NCBI GenBank assembly: GCA_039111635.1 | Contig: JBCAQO010000011.1 | Coordinates: 62,001 to 126,000 of the forward strand | Length of the DNA stretch: 64,000 nt | Reading direction: 5' to 3' | Origin: Heterobasidion occidentale | Taxonomy: Eukaryota; Basidiomycota; Agaricomycetes; Russulales; Bondarzewiaceae | Made by a program: the position numbers and the translations under genes | The notes under the pieces: generated by a model | Seen by the model: only the letters and a program-made list of their open reading frames with translations | The model's database searches: none | Told to the model about the DNA's origin: nothing | Shown here: piece by piece, positions 1-12,146 of the stretch | Layout: each line of letters starts with the position of its first letter | How positions within the stretch are numbered: the first letter of the stretch is position 1

Positions 1-67
1 TTTACATAGTCTGATGGGATTGTGATAAGTGCAGTATAGCGTAGTGTAAGGTACGGACAGCACTCAC

Positions 68-1513
68 CAACGCATGTGCTCGGGCAACCCGAAGAAGCAT
101 AAACGTTCCCTGCCCAGTCGCCACCTGGGAAGGCGTTCCAAATTTATCAGGCAGCTGAAGAGGATATAGCTACCGTCACTCACAGAAAGTGAGATTGATG
201 ATGATGTTATTTGGCCCGAAGTGCGACGAGATGTCGCAACTCGTATTCGGGAAGTATGCGTCCGGTGTCCCCTTTGTGCGCGAATTAGCGCATATGGCCT
301 AATTCAGAAAAGAGAATGGGCCGCGGTCCTCACCCAGTTGCCAGTATTTACAGAGCTTGCGCCGCTGGAGACGTCGCTGGGGACACTGCCATCGTTGCGT
401 GCCCAGAACCACACCTTTATGAAGCTGTTTGTGCGCTCGATTGCGTACCTGCGAGCGGACCGTTGAACGCGAACTACTACACGCACAACGCCGAGGGCCA
501 CGTACCAACCACCCCCATTTTTGTTGAAAGAAGGTCCATAACTGTTTGCATCGGTGATTTGCACACCGCACCCGGCGTTACTGTTGACGGCAACATTGCA
601 GTCGTTCTGCAATGGATTGCTGCGGGTGCGGATATCAGCTTTCTCTGCTGAGAGACTCGGCGGCAGGGAGGCTTTCCGCCGAATGGGACGACGTACCCCG
701 TTTCTGAGCGAGACGCTGGCATCGTGCATCCTGAAAAAGGATGGAAAGCGAGTTAAATTTGACTCCAGGGCACGAAAGCCGCGCATTTACCTGGGCTGGT
801 GTGCAACGTGGAGGTGTTCGGCGATTCGTCGTTGACGCCTTCTACAATGTCGACTTCTCCCTGACGACATTCCACAAGTTAGCCGTACGGCATCGCCACA
901 TTTGGCTTCATTTACCCCATTTGGCCAGTTGTCTCCAACCTCCCAAATGGCAGGCCAGGTGCTGCAGAAGTCATGAGATTCCTCGTATCGGGGAAACAAC
1001 TTCGGATAGGCTCAGTTGGGAAGGAAACGCTTACCCGCATCCCTCCGGCATGTGCTCTACATTAAATCTGAAGGTTCGCGATGGAAGATAAAAGTCAGCC
1101 CCACTCCGCATATGCGCGTCGAAGAAAGCTCACACAGCGACATGCGTGGTGTATTGCTTATTCGATTGAATTCTGAATGAGTTGCGCCCCGCCCCGCTTG
1201 AACTCAGAACAGTGGTATCGTCAGCGCGGAGGATGAAGTTGTTCCCTGATACAGTGGCTAGACCATCGCTCTGCGCAGTTGATTTGGAGACGTAGTTACT
1301 GCGCGAGCACAGTCTATGATCAGTAGATCTATTTGAGTGGACCAAAGACACTCACACACGGCCGTGTGTAGGATCCGCTATGGCTTCGAAGGAGAAATCG
1401 TTCAGGAAGGCGCTGCCCTGAAAATTGTCACTTAGAGAATACGATGCCGCAAGAGCGCGACCAGATAAAAGCAAAGAGACAACAATAGTCGAGACAGAGA
1501 TGAATCGCCGCAT
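68..1513 (-). CDS. GH16 endo-beta-1,3(4)-glucanase, secreted, 3' end off window
   Basis: Predicted secreted glycoside hydrolase family 16 enzyme cutting beta-1,3/1,4-glucans in fungal walls or laminarin-like substrates. Exons by splice signals and phase, in transcription order: 1513-1356, 1298-1134, 1067-1035, 961-916, 860-791, 730-697, 619-506, 448-334, 271-184 and 124-68. All junctions keep frame. The last donor (67-62) points to a further exon beyond base 1. The start at 1513 gives a hydrophobic signal peptide (MRRFISVSTIVVSLLLSGRA). An upstream in-frame ATG at 1561 would bury that signal, so I reject it. The mature protein begins near ASYSLSDNFQG. The GH16 nucleophile/acid-base motif EVDIVE lies at 858-841, followed by conserved NSNAGCGV, DANSYGPSF and FIKVWFWARND blocks and CGDWAGNVY. 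Exons of 33-34 nt are small but in phase. A TATA box lies about 75 nt upstream. The family call is strong; the exact substrate is inferred. Confidence 0.9.
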
Positions 1514-2962
1514 ATCGACAAGGAGGAAGAGATCAGAGGAAGGGAAAAGGGCGGAAAGCACTGAAAATACCAGAATGAGTCGAGGGTATATATACCGTAT
1601 TCAAAAGCTAGAATGAATTCTCGGATCGTTTAAAGAATCAAAGGCAGATGGTGCGACGGATGGTCATATTCTGCGGAGGGACCATGGGAACGACTTTGAG
1701 ATTTCTTCGGAATCATGACAGAAAAGGGAGAACGAGCTCAAAGTGCCAGGTGGCAGCAGCATCGATGTGTACGGACGCACTTCATGATCATCATCAAAAA
1801 AAACGAGGCGTCAGGCCCAAAGATGGAAGTCCGGTTACACACAAACGCCTCCGCCAGGTCAACTATCCCGGCGGATGCATGCATAAGAAATGGGGTATGT
1901 CCCGAGACAGCCGAATCAGTTGCAAGTATGCATGTGGGGCCAAGCTCCCGCTGGCATCTGGCGTATATCAGCTGCTTAAAATTTCCGGTGTCGTAAGCCA
2001 ATGGAGCGCTTCACAGAAGGAAGGAGGGTCAGTAGACGCACTGACAGCCGAAGTTTCCGATTATAGCTTGTCTTGTGTGTACCCTGAGTGCTTGCTTGGA
2101 AGAGGCAATATGCACCTTCAGAGCATGTTCAATCCTATCGGACACAAGTTGATGGTGGAAGTAAGACGTCGCCGTCGAATGTCGATGGTTTATTCAACGA
2201 AAGGGGGAGATAGCAATCGATACGATGAATGCGATCCCGCACCTACTGACCACCAGACTAGAATGCGGCGCTCCGTGGTGAACCCTGCATCATCTTCGCC
2301 AATATAACTGAGATCAGTCGCAAGGTTATCTCATAGAGGTCAAATGATCTGGAAGCACACAACAGGACCTGAGCACTCGAGAGGGACTGCCCCGATGGCA
2401 GCACTATTCGGCATCAATGTGAGCCATCTGCGCAGATATAACCTCGTGACAAGAGCTGGAGATAGTGAGCAGGTGATCCGAGCAAGCATACACTAGATAC
2501 GGAGAGAAAAAATCCTTTTGAAAGCCATTGGGAACGCCGGGAATGCATTCGTTGAAAATGGAAAATAGCGGTCGCAACAAGTCCAGCAAACACGTGACAG
2601 AACTCTTATGTGGTATTTTCGCAACGGAAGTCCGATCTACAAACAATCCTACCCATTTATAGGTGATGTAATGCTGTAAACAGATTTAACTTTCTGTCGG
2701 CGTGGATGATGGGGACTTGGAAGCTCGCGGTAGGTCACTGGTGAAATTTGTGTGGGTAAGGCGCAATGACATTGACATCGATTCTGCCATCTCGACACCA
2801 CTGACGCGTGGTGGTATTACTTCCATTCTATGTCTGAAAGGCACGATAATGTACGGCATTCTCCTCTGACGTCCATCGCGTCTATCACAAGCATTGCCTA
2901 GGTCAAGTGCCCACCCATACTTCTCCCTCTCCATGTCCAGCTTTTGTCGGACCGATAGACGG
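1514..2962. other. Intergenic stretch, no supported gene
   Basis: Apart from the TATA box I see no recognisable gene. A 219-codon plus-strand open frame at 1648-2307 has no signal peptide, domain motif, splice structure or family resemblance. Its Arg/Met-rich composition looks like a chance open frame, so it is not called. Confidence 0.4.
1587..1594 (-). promoter_or_regulatory. TATA box of the GH16 gene
   Basis: An uninterrupted TATATATA sits 74-81 nt upstream of the GH16 start codon, a typical core-promoter distance in fungi. No other element is assigned. Confidence 0.45.
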
Positions 2963-3339
2963 TCACGCCTTCGCTGAACCACCACCCGACTTCTGCCTAC
3001 GAGAAGAAAGACGCAAGATGTAAATAGAAAGAGAAAATAGTCAGGGGAGACGTACAGCTGATACCAGCTAGCAACAAATGGGATAGAAAAACTTCCTCCC
3101 CAGAAGGCTATGAACTTGAGAGCAAGTGTTCTCTTATTCGAGTAATCGAAAGGTATGCCCTATCACACACGAGACGATAAACTGGTGAGTTAAAGAATTC
3201 CACAAGGAACACAAGGAAATCATACAGAGTATTTCTTACTGCCAGTACTGAGCAGTCTCTTGTGGATGACCGCCGCATGGTGCTGAGCGTGTGTGAGGCG
3301 TGTGAGAGCAGTAGGAAGACGCGTGAATGACGAGGACAT
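2963..3339 (-). CDS. COX8: Cytochrome c oxidase subunit 8 (VIIc-type)
   Basis: Small nuclear-encoded single-helix subunit of mitochondrial complex IV. Three exons in phase: 3339-3226, 3159-3056, 2996-2963, giving 83 residues. The N-terminus (MSSSFTRLPTALTRLTHAQ) is a basic, hydroxylated presequence without acids, as expected for mitochondrial import. The mature part contains GIPFDYSNKRTLALKF, then one membrane helix with SIPFVASWYQLQKSGGG. This matches the family pattern of an IPF block, a helix ending FAVPFVA, and a terminal QLKKSG. The donor at 3225 (GTATGA) was preferred over the nearby GTAAGA at 3233-3228 because only the former keeps frame with exon 2. The gene was too small and too split to appear as one open frame. 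Function is assigned by motif resemblance, not a search. Confidence 0.8.
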
Positions 3340-4023
3340 TATGGTAAGGATGATGTACCATTATATCGAGCTCCCTCCCTGGTTTTTATACAAAGTGGAC
3401 TGTCGGGATCGAGGGAACGCACCGTATGCACACCGTACACGCAATTCCGTGCAGCCCCGATATTGGCATCGAGACTGTTTAGCGCATCAAGCTAACGTTT
3501 GCCGACAGTCCAGAATGGTCTTGATGTCGCCCAGAACGCGCCACATACGAAGAATGCTATTGATTCCAAGGGTTGTAGGAGGCCAAAGGGTGCATTTTCG
3601 CGATGATGCCAGATTTTCATTTGAGAGGGCAATTTTCAGGAAATAGGATGGGTGGCCCTAGTGTGGTCCTGGTGAATCAAGAAGCACAAGAATATCCATG
3701 TATTCGGAGGCCATTGAAACGGGCTCGGTAAAGGTTTCGAGACTCTGAAAGACGAAATGATCGAGGTCGAGATGTGAATCACTCCAGACGCGTTCTGGAC
3801 ATACCTAGAACCAGTTGGCGTCTATCCTGCACCGGTGTCGACAAGCCGTCTGAGTCTTTCCGGAAAGGCTGTCTGGCTTCTATACATAAAGAGTTATGCG
3901 AGATCGTGGATGCCACTGCACGGCGATGTAGATGATGGTGAAGAATCGAGAGGAGGATCAGCCGGTGGAGACGGCCTTGGAATATTTTAAGGATATGATG
4001 TGTTCACAGGTCGGAATGACATC
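3340..4023. other. Intergenic, nothing recognised
   Basis: No coding exon chain or repeat is visible between the COX8 start and the tRNA. It presumably holds the COX8 promoter. Confidence 0.4.
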
Positions 4024-4107
4024 GCCGCGTTAGCGTAGTGGTTATCGCATCCCACTTGTAGATTCATCTGCATGGGAAGGTCACTCGTTCAAACCGGGTA
4101 CGTGGCA
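4024..4107 (+). tRNA. tRNA-Thr (UGU) with 11-nt intron
   Basis: A full cloverleaf can be folded by eye. The acceptor GCCGCGT (4024-4030) pairs with ACGTGGC (4100-4106), plus discriminator A. The D arm is GCG/CGC with AGTGGTTA-type loop. The anticodon stem is TCCCA/TGGGA, and the T arm is ACTCG/CGGGT around TTCAAAC. The anticodon loop is 18 nt. Removing an 11-nt intron directly 3' of position 37, the canonical site, leaves CTTGTAA with anticodon TGT, hence threonine (ACA). One G-U pair lies in the acceptor. The gene should be functional. The intron would need the tRNA splicing endonuclease. Confidence 0.88.
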
Positions 4108-5039
4108 TGCTCACTTTTTTGGTCTTTCTCTCATCCTTGGCCAGCAGTTCGGAGTCCAATGTCGAATCAGTCTATATCTCGACGTCAACGCCAAACTGGC
4201 TGAATTAGTCGATTTTTATTAGTTCGATGCTGATGAACATCACCAACACAACGAAGAACATGGTAGGATCCATGTAATACGCTCCCAATAGTCACATCAA
4301 TGCACCAGTCTCTTTGTGTTGGCTCAATAACCACAATGTTTCTGCCGTACCCCCACAGTCACTACGAATGGATTCGATAAAAAATGCTAGTCTAGAACCT
4401 TTGCTGCATTCATGGACAAGCAAAAGCTCTACATCCGTCACATATACGTTGTTGGCGAGACGATGTGCTGTCGTAGCATGTATAGGACATAGGACATTTG
4501 CTACCTCATTCACCCTTACAATCCCAACATGAGCGAGGAGGACAAGAGAAGAGAGTAAATGGCCCGGTCTGATCAGCGCCGGAGATATCGATTAACGACG
4601 AGTCCATTCTATTGCATTCTGTTCTGCCCTAGCGCCGTTGATGAACCACTTCCAGGGCGCTCTGATTGACCTGAACTTGTTGACACTGTAAAGGTCCGGA
4701 AAGGAATACATGATTCCACGTCGTTTGAGTTTTCCACTGACTTATCTGTTTTACGACCATCTTCCTGTGTGCCTCTAGTCGCCGCTCCTGTGGTATCTCT
4801 ATGAATTCTTTTCGCATCAAGATGTTTCCCAGTCTTTGGAACTATCGAGGTCCAGGTTCTGCGATATATTGACTACAGCGTATATGACAAGATAGGGTTG
4901 AGTCCTGCTCTGCGTTCCCTCAGATTCCGAGCACCGTTGAGTAACATGTAGACACTGAAACAATGCGGATATTACCTATGAACCTACAATATGATCTTCA
5001 GTCGAATATATGTTTGTTTTTGGGCACAGCCAACCCTTG
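4108..5039. other. Intergenic, nothing recognised
   Basis: Short open frames on both strands (for example around 4292-4532) overlap each other and show no family motif or splice structure. I see no gene. Confidence 0.4.
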
Positions 5040-7412
5040 CTACTCAGAGCTGGCAGCCTCCATGATCCTTGGTGTCTTATTGAGATGTCTTGCTCTCATC
5101 CTCTCGAGGCCTTCCAGGGTGATCGCCTTGCCCAGGTACCTTGCCATTACACTCAGCTCTTCATCTACAAGTAGACGCCTATCCACGGATCGCGCGATAC
5201 TGGAAGCTTCCGCGCTGAACATACGGCGCGTTGTGTCAGGGTAGCGCGCAAGATATTCTTCAAGGGGAATAAAGCCCAATCGCCGCTTGAGCGTTTCCAT
5301 CAGCCGCTGTCGGAGGGCTGCAGACACGGTGGAATGTTAGCGGGACAAGCATTTGAATTGCCTACTAATATGGTTGCTCACTATAAGGACTTGATTTGAT
5401 AGCAGCCCAGAGATGTTCCGGAGGATGCCATGAGTCGTCTGGGAACTCGGCATTGTGCTGCATGATTTCGTTCAGTATACGTTGGAGAATTTCGCCGTAA
5501 GAGAAGGTGCTACGATCTTCAACATCGCCGTAGTCGAACGGCAGTATCGTCCCCATGAGCAAGGTGCGATCTGAAGCAAATTACAAATCGAGTAGGGCGA
5601 GTGAGGCATTAGACAACGCACCTGGAACAACCCATTCAGTGATCCATGCTCCACACAAAATCGAGTTTGCAGGCATTAGCACGTTCGACCGACGAGTGTT
5701 GTATGCCACCCACTCGTCCATGGACTTTTCCTCCTTGCTTGACTGCGTCCATTCTGGCTTGCTCTTGTCGCGACGCGCACGAGCTTTCGTCCAGGTAAGC
5801 GCAACGTAGATATGATGCCCTGCGCTTTGAGGGGGATCCGTCCACAGATGACGAGCTGGAAATTCGTGTTTAATTATCTTTTCTTCGATGTCGGTGAAGG
5901 TTCGGATTGCATCCTGGTGCTCGAGGACCTGGACCCTAACATTCAGCTTCGTGGAAGATGCTAAGACCAGACGTGCCGACCTCTGGAACTGCAAGCTTGG
6001 CATAAATATGCTCTCGCCTCATTTGTTCGCAGGCTTCTTGGAGTGCAGGCAGCTCCTTTTTTCCTGCTACATCTCGGGGGATCTCCCAAACAGACAGCTC
6101 CATGTCCCGTGCGCCAAGCCTGGCATAGAAATGTCAACGCATGAAAGTGTCATAAGTTGAGTTTGAGCTTACCTCGCATGCGAAAGGCGACATGTCTTCC
6201 GATTGTCTTCAAATAGCTCTTTACATCGCCATTTGCCTATACCACCTTTCGTGGACCCTCCTCCACAGTTGCTGCACCTGCTCATCATCAGCACAAATCG
6301 ATATCAAAGCGTCAGAGCGACTACCGTTTGTATTTCTCTGAACACGGTATACAAATGACCTGTCACGGAGATCAGACATGGTCAAGCGATCAGCCGCATA
6401 GACGTACCTCGACGGTGAACATCAGCGGCGCCTTATCACGGGCGATGAAGCCTCCATGACCTTGCACCCGAGTGCAGACAGTGCACACGGTGGGAAGCGC
6501 GGTGTCCTCGACCTGGTTTGTCCGCTTCCGGCTGGACTGCGTCGACTGAAGGGGCAGGCACTCATCACACTGATAGGACATGTCATACCGCACGTCCAGC
6601 TCGGAACGTTCGCCGCGCAGCTGAAGGTGACATATCAACTTCTGACAAGACGCACAGTGCGCTTGATGTTCCTTCATGAGCCGAGTGGTCTTCTTCTTGC
6701 CACCAAGAATAGGTGCAGAGGGTGCAGAGACCTCTGATGGCTGAGGAGCGGTGTTCAAAGTCGTAGACTCTTGGAGGGCGGAGGTTTCCATGGGAAGATA
6801 TGAGGGGAGAGGGATCTGTGAAGCTGATGGGACGAGAGCCGATGACGTGCCGAATCCAAACAGGTCTTCCATTGAGGGAACGAGCCAGTCAAACTGCTGT
6901 GGAGTAGATGATGACGTTATATGAGGAGCAGAGGTAGCGCGAAGATGAATCTCTGCGAGAGCAAGTTCCGCCTCGCGCTCTTTGCGGCGCTCTTCGCTGT
7001 GCCTCCGCTGTTCTTCAGCAATTTGAAGTTCAAGCTCCCGAATGCGACGAGTCTCCCGCAGAACCTCTAGTTGAGCAGCCTGGTCCAAAGGCTGAGGCGG
7101 GTTTTCCGAGACGGATTGCGGAACGTGACCTCGGATCGGTAGGGGAAAGTATGCTTCTGCTGGCGGATTATGCTGAGCGTAATCCTGGACACCATGAGGA
7201 TCAAAGTGGTCGGCTCCAGGCATTGGCACGTCATGGTGTGCTGGAGACGGGTAGGGAGAAGGGTAGGCACGTGTGTCGACTGAGAGCATCCCGAAGGAAG
7301 GCTCCGTGAAAACAGAAAGTTCTTGGGAGGTACGACGATTGTCGGGGTGGATGTCATAACCGCTATTGGCCCCATTGAAAGCGTCGTTGGGCACATAGAA
7401 GTACTGTTCCAT
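5040..7412 (-). CDS. CxxC-rich zinc-cluster protein with coiled coil, unknown function
   Basis: Exons in phase: 7412-6408, 6359-6325, 6277-6173, 6119-5973, 5935-5622, 5570-5382, 5317-5040, about 690 residues. The intron at 5972-5936 is only 37 nt with a weak donor and is the least certain junction. Residues 1-100 are low-complexity and Pro/Ser-rich. Residues about 118-155 form a charged Glu/Arg coiled coil (LRETRRIRELELQIAEEQ). From about residue 250 come five CxxC pairs: CASC, CDEC, CTVC, CIPC and CSNC, then a GKWRCKELF...RKTCRLSHAR segment. This looks like a paired zinc ribbon or treble-clef array. The rest is helical with no motif I can name. I recall similar proteins as unannotated families in mushroom genomes. 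The cysteine pattern suggests nucleic-acid or protein binding, but no function is assigned. Confidence 0.72.
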
Positions 7413-8758
7413 AGTGCACGGCAGAGGGCGCAGTTAGTGAATAATTAAAGACTAGAGGGGAGGGCTGACGGAGGATCGAGTGATATGTAAGATGCTTTAT
7501 GTCGACGCTCATGTATCAAAGCTGTATGGATTAATCACAAAACCTGGCTGCTCCCTGCAGTCACTGACTCCATGACTTGCGACGGTCGATATTTGGATCC
7601 GGATGACAGCGAGCGCCGAACTGCCGAATGCGGTGAACGAGACATGGCATGTCACGCCCTGTCACAGGCGCTAACCAACATCTTTGTGTCTTCGCGCTGC
7701 CTCCATCCCTTGTTGTTTCCTCTTCCTTCCTTTCGCGTCAGGCCAACAAGCGATACAGTGTCTATGATAGAGTGTCGAGTCTGCTTTTCATTCATATCAA
7801 GTTGCCTCCTGCTTTCACACCGTATGACTAGATACCGTCACCGCTCCATCGCTGGTTCGGCCGCAGTCCACCATCTTTGAAATGGCCAGCGCTCCAGTCG
7901 CTCACTAAGCTGAAGGCTACTCGGCGAAGCTAAAGTGAGCTTGTACTGTACATGTATAAGAATTGATAGTTCACATGTCCTAAAAAGCGTTCTCCTATCA
8001 GGCATCCCTCTGGGGGGGCCTCAGAACGAACTCGCCCTTGCTTTCGGGCTTGCTGTTTCGAACTGTAAGGCTATTGCCTGTTTTATGGGCTCTCTGGTAA
8101 GGTCGGAGGAACCCTGTGCTCATTTTTTAGCGGCACGCCTCCCTTGAGTCTGTACGCAGCTTGGCTGTGGGTGTCATATCTGTCATCACTTATCCTTTCG
8201 GCATCCTTTGCACAGAAAACCGGCAGTACCCTTGATATTGGTGCAGGGTGTCTCGGAGCGAAACGAGCCCGAGGCTACCAGACTTGGGTACGCCTTCAAC
8301 AACGATCCTTTTGGAAACGCAGACACTTGGACTACATCAAACAACTGGAGCAATATAATAAGTCCTACGTGCTGATTGTTGTTTCAGTATAACATTATCC
8401 CTCTCTCATAAGACCGCTACCAATCGCAATGTCGGGTCATCCCCAAAGAAGCCATGCTGCCCAAAGGCATGTAGCGATCACAGTAACTTTTGTATGTTGC
8501 AGAAAACGACTATTCATTTACATTTCATGAATAGATATCATTGCTGTGACTATCCCAAAACAGTGAAGGGGTTCTGATATTATAGGCCGCCTAGCATGGT
8601 CAGATATGTAGTACTTACATGAAGGTGTCCATGTTTTTTTGAAACCAATAGAGCGAGCCTAGCCGATCTGATGTTATACGGATCCAATGCTGACGCAGTC
8701 GAATAACTGTGCAGGTGCCTAACGGAGAATGAGTGGTCGCGTGAGTGCTTGACTATAT
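7413..8758. other. Intergenic, nothing recognised
   Basis: Upstream region of the CxxC-rich gene, then AT/GC-mixed sequence without a coherent exon chain. Short open frames at 7572-7880 and 8144-8392 show no family features. Confidence 0.4.
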
Positions 8759-8771
8759 GTGGTCTCTCGTT
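8759..8771. repeat. Target-site duplication, left copy
   Basis: GTGGTCTCTCGTT here is repeated exactly at 9001-9013, flanking the insert at 8772-9000. Confidence 0.85.
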
Positions 8772-9000
8772 TTTTTTTTGTTTTTTTTAAATCAACGAAT
8801 CTATATACCGCGCAGCCGCTTCGGCCAGTGGCGGCGAGCCCTGCAACTGCTTCCCAAACCGCCCCCTCTATACCCTACAACTGGATCGGTCGTCAACCTC
8901 CCTACATAGGTGTGTCGAAATAGACGTCGACGCTTTGCGTCTTCCTAACGGTAGTTGGGGGAGTAGGTATGTTACCGGTTCACTTAAGACCGGGCGGCAG
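8772..9000 (-). mobile_element. Retroposed non-LTR copy (SINE or truncated LINE) with poly(A)
   Basis: A 229-bp insert is bracketed by perfect 13-bp direct repeats. Its left end on the plus strand is a T-run with one G, so on the minus strand the element ends in an A-rich tail. That is the hallmark of target-primed reverse transcription. The body is GC-rich and has no open frame. I see no convincing Pol III A and B boxes, so it may be the 5'-truncated 3' end of a LINE rather than a complete SINE. The perfect duplications indicate a recent insertion. Confidence 0.8.
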
Positions 9001-9013
9001 GTGGTCTCTCGTT
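9001..9013. repeat. Target-site duplication, right copy
   Basis: Exact copy of 8759-8771. Confidence 0.85.
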
Positions 9014-10500
9014 ACACTGCAGATAAAGCTCTTGTCATACGTTGAAGCTCGCATCCGCTATCCACCGCGAAGACAAGCATTGCGCTGGTAAGCCCGGCAT
9101 CACCTTATCTAGGCAGGCAATATATCTCCATTCGGGTCCTTCGTGCCAGCATATGTATGGTGCTGTCCATCTTCACAACGAACTTGGCTGACAAGGCACA
9201 GGTTACATGATAACTTACTGGTCAAGCTAAGACGAGGTCACTGTTGCGTGTGACTTCAGGCCATCAGGGGTCCGACAGCCATGGAAAGGCCGTCAACCGA
9301 ATCCCAGTAATTTTAAGAGGTGGAGACTCTCCCTCCTCGGAGGCGAGCAGGAGATGAGATCATACGGCAAGCTGTTAATTGGTAATGTCTGAATATCAAC
9401 GACCCTGACATTGAGGCATCTTCAATGCTTGATTCAGAGCAGAAAGTATTGAGATATATCACGGGCATGCATGATGCATCGCGCTACTCACTGAACGCGA
9501 ATTCTCGAGTGCTACATTGCACCGCAGCAGGCCGACTCCGGCAAATGTTTATGGTATAATTCAAGAATTTGCGATCGCGGACGAGGCATTAAAGAAGCAT
9601 CGCCCCACATCCCGCATTCTCGTTACGAACGTGAGAAGCTGTCCGCTTAGCCTTCCCTTAGATAGCACTTCGACAGTCGGACGGAGGCAGATTTATGGTT
9701 AGATTTAGATCTACGTGATGCACAAGAAACGTAGATCAAGGGAGTTCTTGGGAGTCTATACTTCCCGAATTTCTGTACATCTCAATAAATAAATAACATG
9801 AAATCTTGTTCAACTTTTATAGATGCTAGGTGAGTCTTCCTCTATGGAACTGCCAAAGCGTCCAGGCCGTATTCTCGAGGGTTTCTGCGCTTATCTTATC
9901 AAGAATCTATTTATAAAAATAATATATATACTTGAATATTGTCACAGTTCTTTGCAGATCATTCTTTCTGCCCTTCGGTCTGTCATCCTTCCCCAGTGAA
10001 CATTGTGAACACTATCAATGATCTACAACTTCTCCTGACTGGACATCTTTGCCTTGAAACCCCACAGTCAATTGAAGAGCCCAAACAAAACAATTTCACT
10101 CAAAGAAAGGCGAGAAAATATTGGCTTTGATTTAGATGCCGTTATGCTGATGCGGTAGTAGCCAAATAGCAGTATAGGACATCTGACCCTTATATCTGCA
10201 GGCCATCATGATCTCCGTCCTCGCTTGTGTTGTGAGTAAATGACGCTCACCTTCGATTCTTGACTTCCATCATGTTGAAAAGCGTGCCAAAACTTCTTCC
10301 AAAAGAAAAGTATCCACTGAAGCAGAATGTCTGCAAATCTCAATGTTTCCACCGAGCATGCCCTCGATCTCGGCATATCTCATCATAACGTATGAAGCGA
10401 AACTGGTATAAAACCACCTATGAATACGAAAATTGGGCGCTCTTTGTGCATACCTCCCCCCTTTGTTTCAGGGTGTGCTCGCGGTGATCATAGTCCAAAG
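9014..10500. other. Intergenic, nothing recognised
   Basis: No gene structure is visible. The stretch becomes AT-rich near 9780-9940 and presumably includes the promoter of the seven-helix gene at 10501. Confidence 0.4.
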
Positions 10501-11815
10501 ATGAGCAGCATCAGCCTCAACAAAGCAGAGTATCTCGCACTGTTTCTTGAAACCTTTGTTTTTGGTATGTCGTCCTTGAGCGTATGGTCCATACTGCGCC
10601 TTTTAACCGTCCTGCTCTAGGAACTTTCTTCACCCTGTGCATCATAACCATCATGATCGTCTTGCAATCAAAAAACTCGCGCACACCGAAGTTTCTGCTG
10701 CCGGTAGCGGCTCTCATGATGGTGTTGGCCATTGGTGTGAGGGATCGTCCGAAAGTCATTTCTGCATTTTCCCAATTAATTCTACCTTTCCTTCAGCACT
10801 TGGTTATCGACTTCATCCGCGGTTGGAACGCGTTTGTTATTGCAGGAGCCCAGTCTATCGGTGGGGCTGAGGTCTACTTCGACAATATATCAAACCCGCT
10901 CTTCCTGGCGAAGAATATTCTTTATTGGTTCCAAACTATGCTTGGAGACGGCGTCATTGTCAGTCCTTTACTTTTTCCTGTCATGCATTCGCCGCTTACT
11001 AGTCGCCTTCAGATGTGGCGATGCTATATGGTATACGGTCAGAAAGTATGGTCCGTTGTCGCGCCAGTGATCATGTACTTCGTGCATTTTGGTATGTACG
11101 TCGATGCCATCGTAAGACCATCCTTTGATATTTGCGATCGCCTTCAGCGGTCGGATGTTACACGATGAACCAGATTGCACATGCTCCCCCCGCAGCTCCC
11201 ATCTTTGACACACGAATCAACTGGGGGTTGACCGTGTACTTCGTCTTGACCATGGCCATCACAGCGTACTGCACCAGTCAGTGTCCCCTTGCTCGTTGAT
11301 TGCTTTCAAAAGTCTGAAATCGTCCATCTTAGCCCTCATCACGATCCGGATCTGGAGTACCAGTAGTGCCAGCCAGAGCGTTTCAAGTTTGCGACCGGTC
11401 ATAATTGCTATGGTTGAGAGCGGTGCCTTGTATACTTCGAGTATTCTATGCGTTTTGGTCACCTACTTGGCTTCATCATATGGAACATACACCTCCCTCG
11501 ATATTGTGATGCCTTTCGTGGTACGTCATGTGTCCGCATAACGTCTTCGACTTCGCTCATCAGGATGGTCGGTCGGGTTAGGGCATCGTCTACTGTCTCA
11601 TATTTTTGCAGATCAAGCGGCAGATCGGCAGCGGCTCTAGTAACATGATGGACTCGGGAAATGGCAGCAACGGTGCCGATGCCATGCGTGCACCCATTCA
11701 AGTGTGGACATCATCCAGCGTGCGCCAAGACCGAGATGCATTGCCCATGAAAACCTTCGGGTCGCAGGACGGAGCATCTGGCGATACGAAGTACAGTGGA
11801 CCCACAATAGTATAA
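10501..11815 (+). CDS. Seven-helix membrane protein, mushroom-type family, copy 1
   Basis: Exons 10501-10564, 10621-10736, 10797-10958, 11013-11091, 11148-11276, 11333-11520 and 11582-11815 join in frame to 323 residues. The protein has about seven hydrophobic helices. Examples are FFTLCIITIMIVL, FLLPVAALMMVLAIG, MWRCYMVYGQ, LTVYFVLTMAITAYC and GIVYCLIFLQIK. A short Ser/Gly-rich cytoplasmic tail follows. The opening (SLNKAEYLALFLETF) and the IWRCY-type motif are what I recall from a large uncharacterised agaricomycete family of seven-helix plasma-membrane proteins, sometimes likened to receptors. No ligand or role is known to me. It lies 331 bp upstream of a Zn2Cys6 regulator on the same strand. 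A paralogue with nearly the same exon lengths is at 57994-59376. Confidence 0.78.
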
Positions 11816-12146
11816 ATACATGATTGATTGCACTGTATGACGTGATGAAGTTTACATCACAAGATTCGCTATGGAGCGCCGCGCACGGGAGACGCGTGCA
11901 ATACGCGGATACTACGCAGGAATACGCAGGGTTACCCCGAGGATCAATGTTTCATCTTTAAGGGTTACTCAGACGTTCTGTTGTGGAGATTTCAATCCAT
12001 GGCGCCCGAAACGTTCCGTAAAGGGTCTAAATGCTCACCAGGATTGGCCGCACGGAGCCTTATGTCCCATGGATTTGTCATCCGCTTCCCTTTTATACTG
12101 CCATCGACGACGGTGGCTTCAGATCCCCTGTCTCTGTTCAGTGACC

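Noticed and set aside
1648..2307. 219-codon open frame downstream of COX8
   Set aside because: Arg/Met-rich composition without any recognisable family feature.
8772..9000. tRNA-derived SINE
   Set aside because: No convincing A and B boxes on the element strand; kept only as a generic non-LTR retroposed copy.
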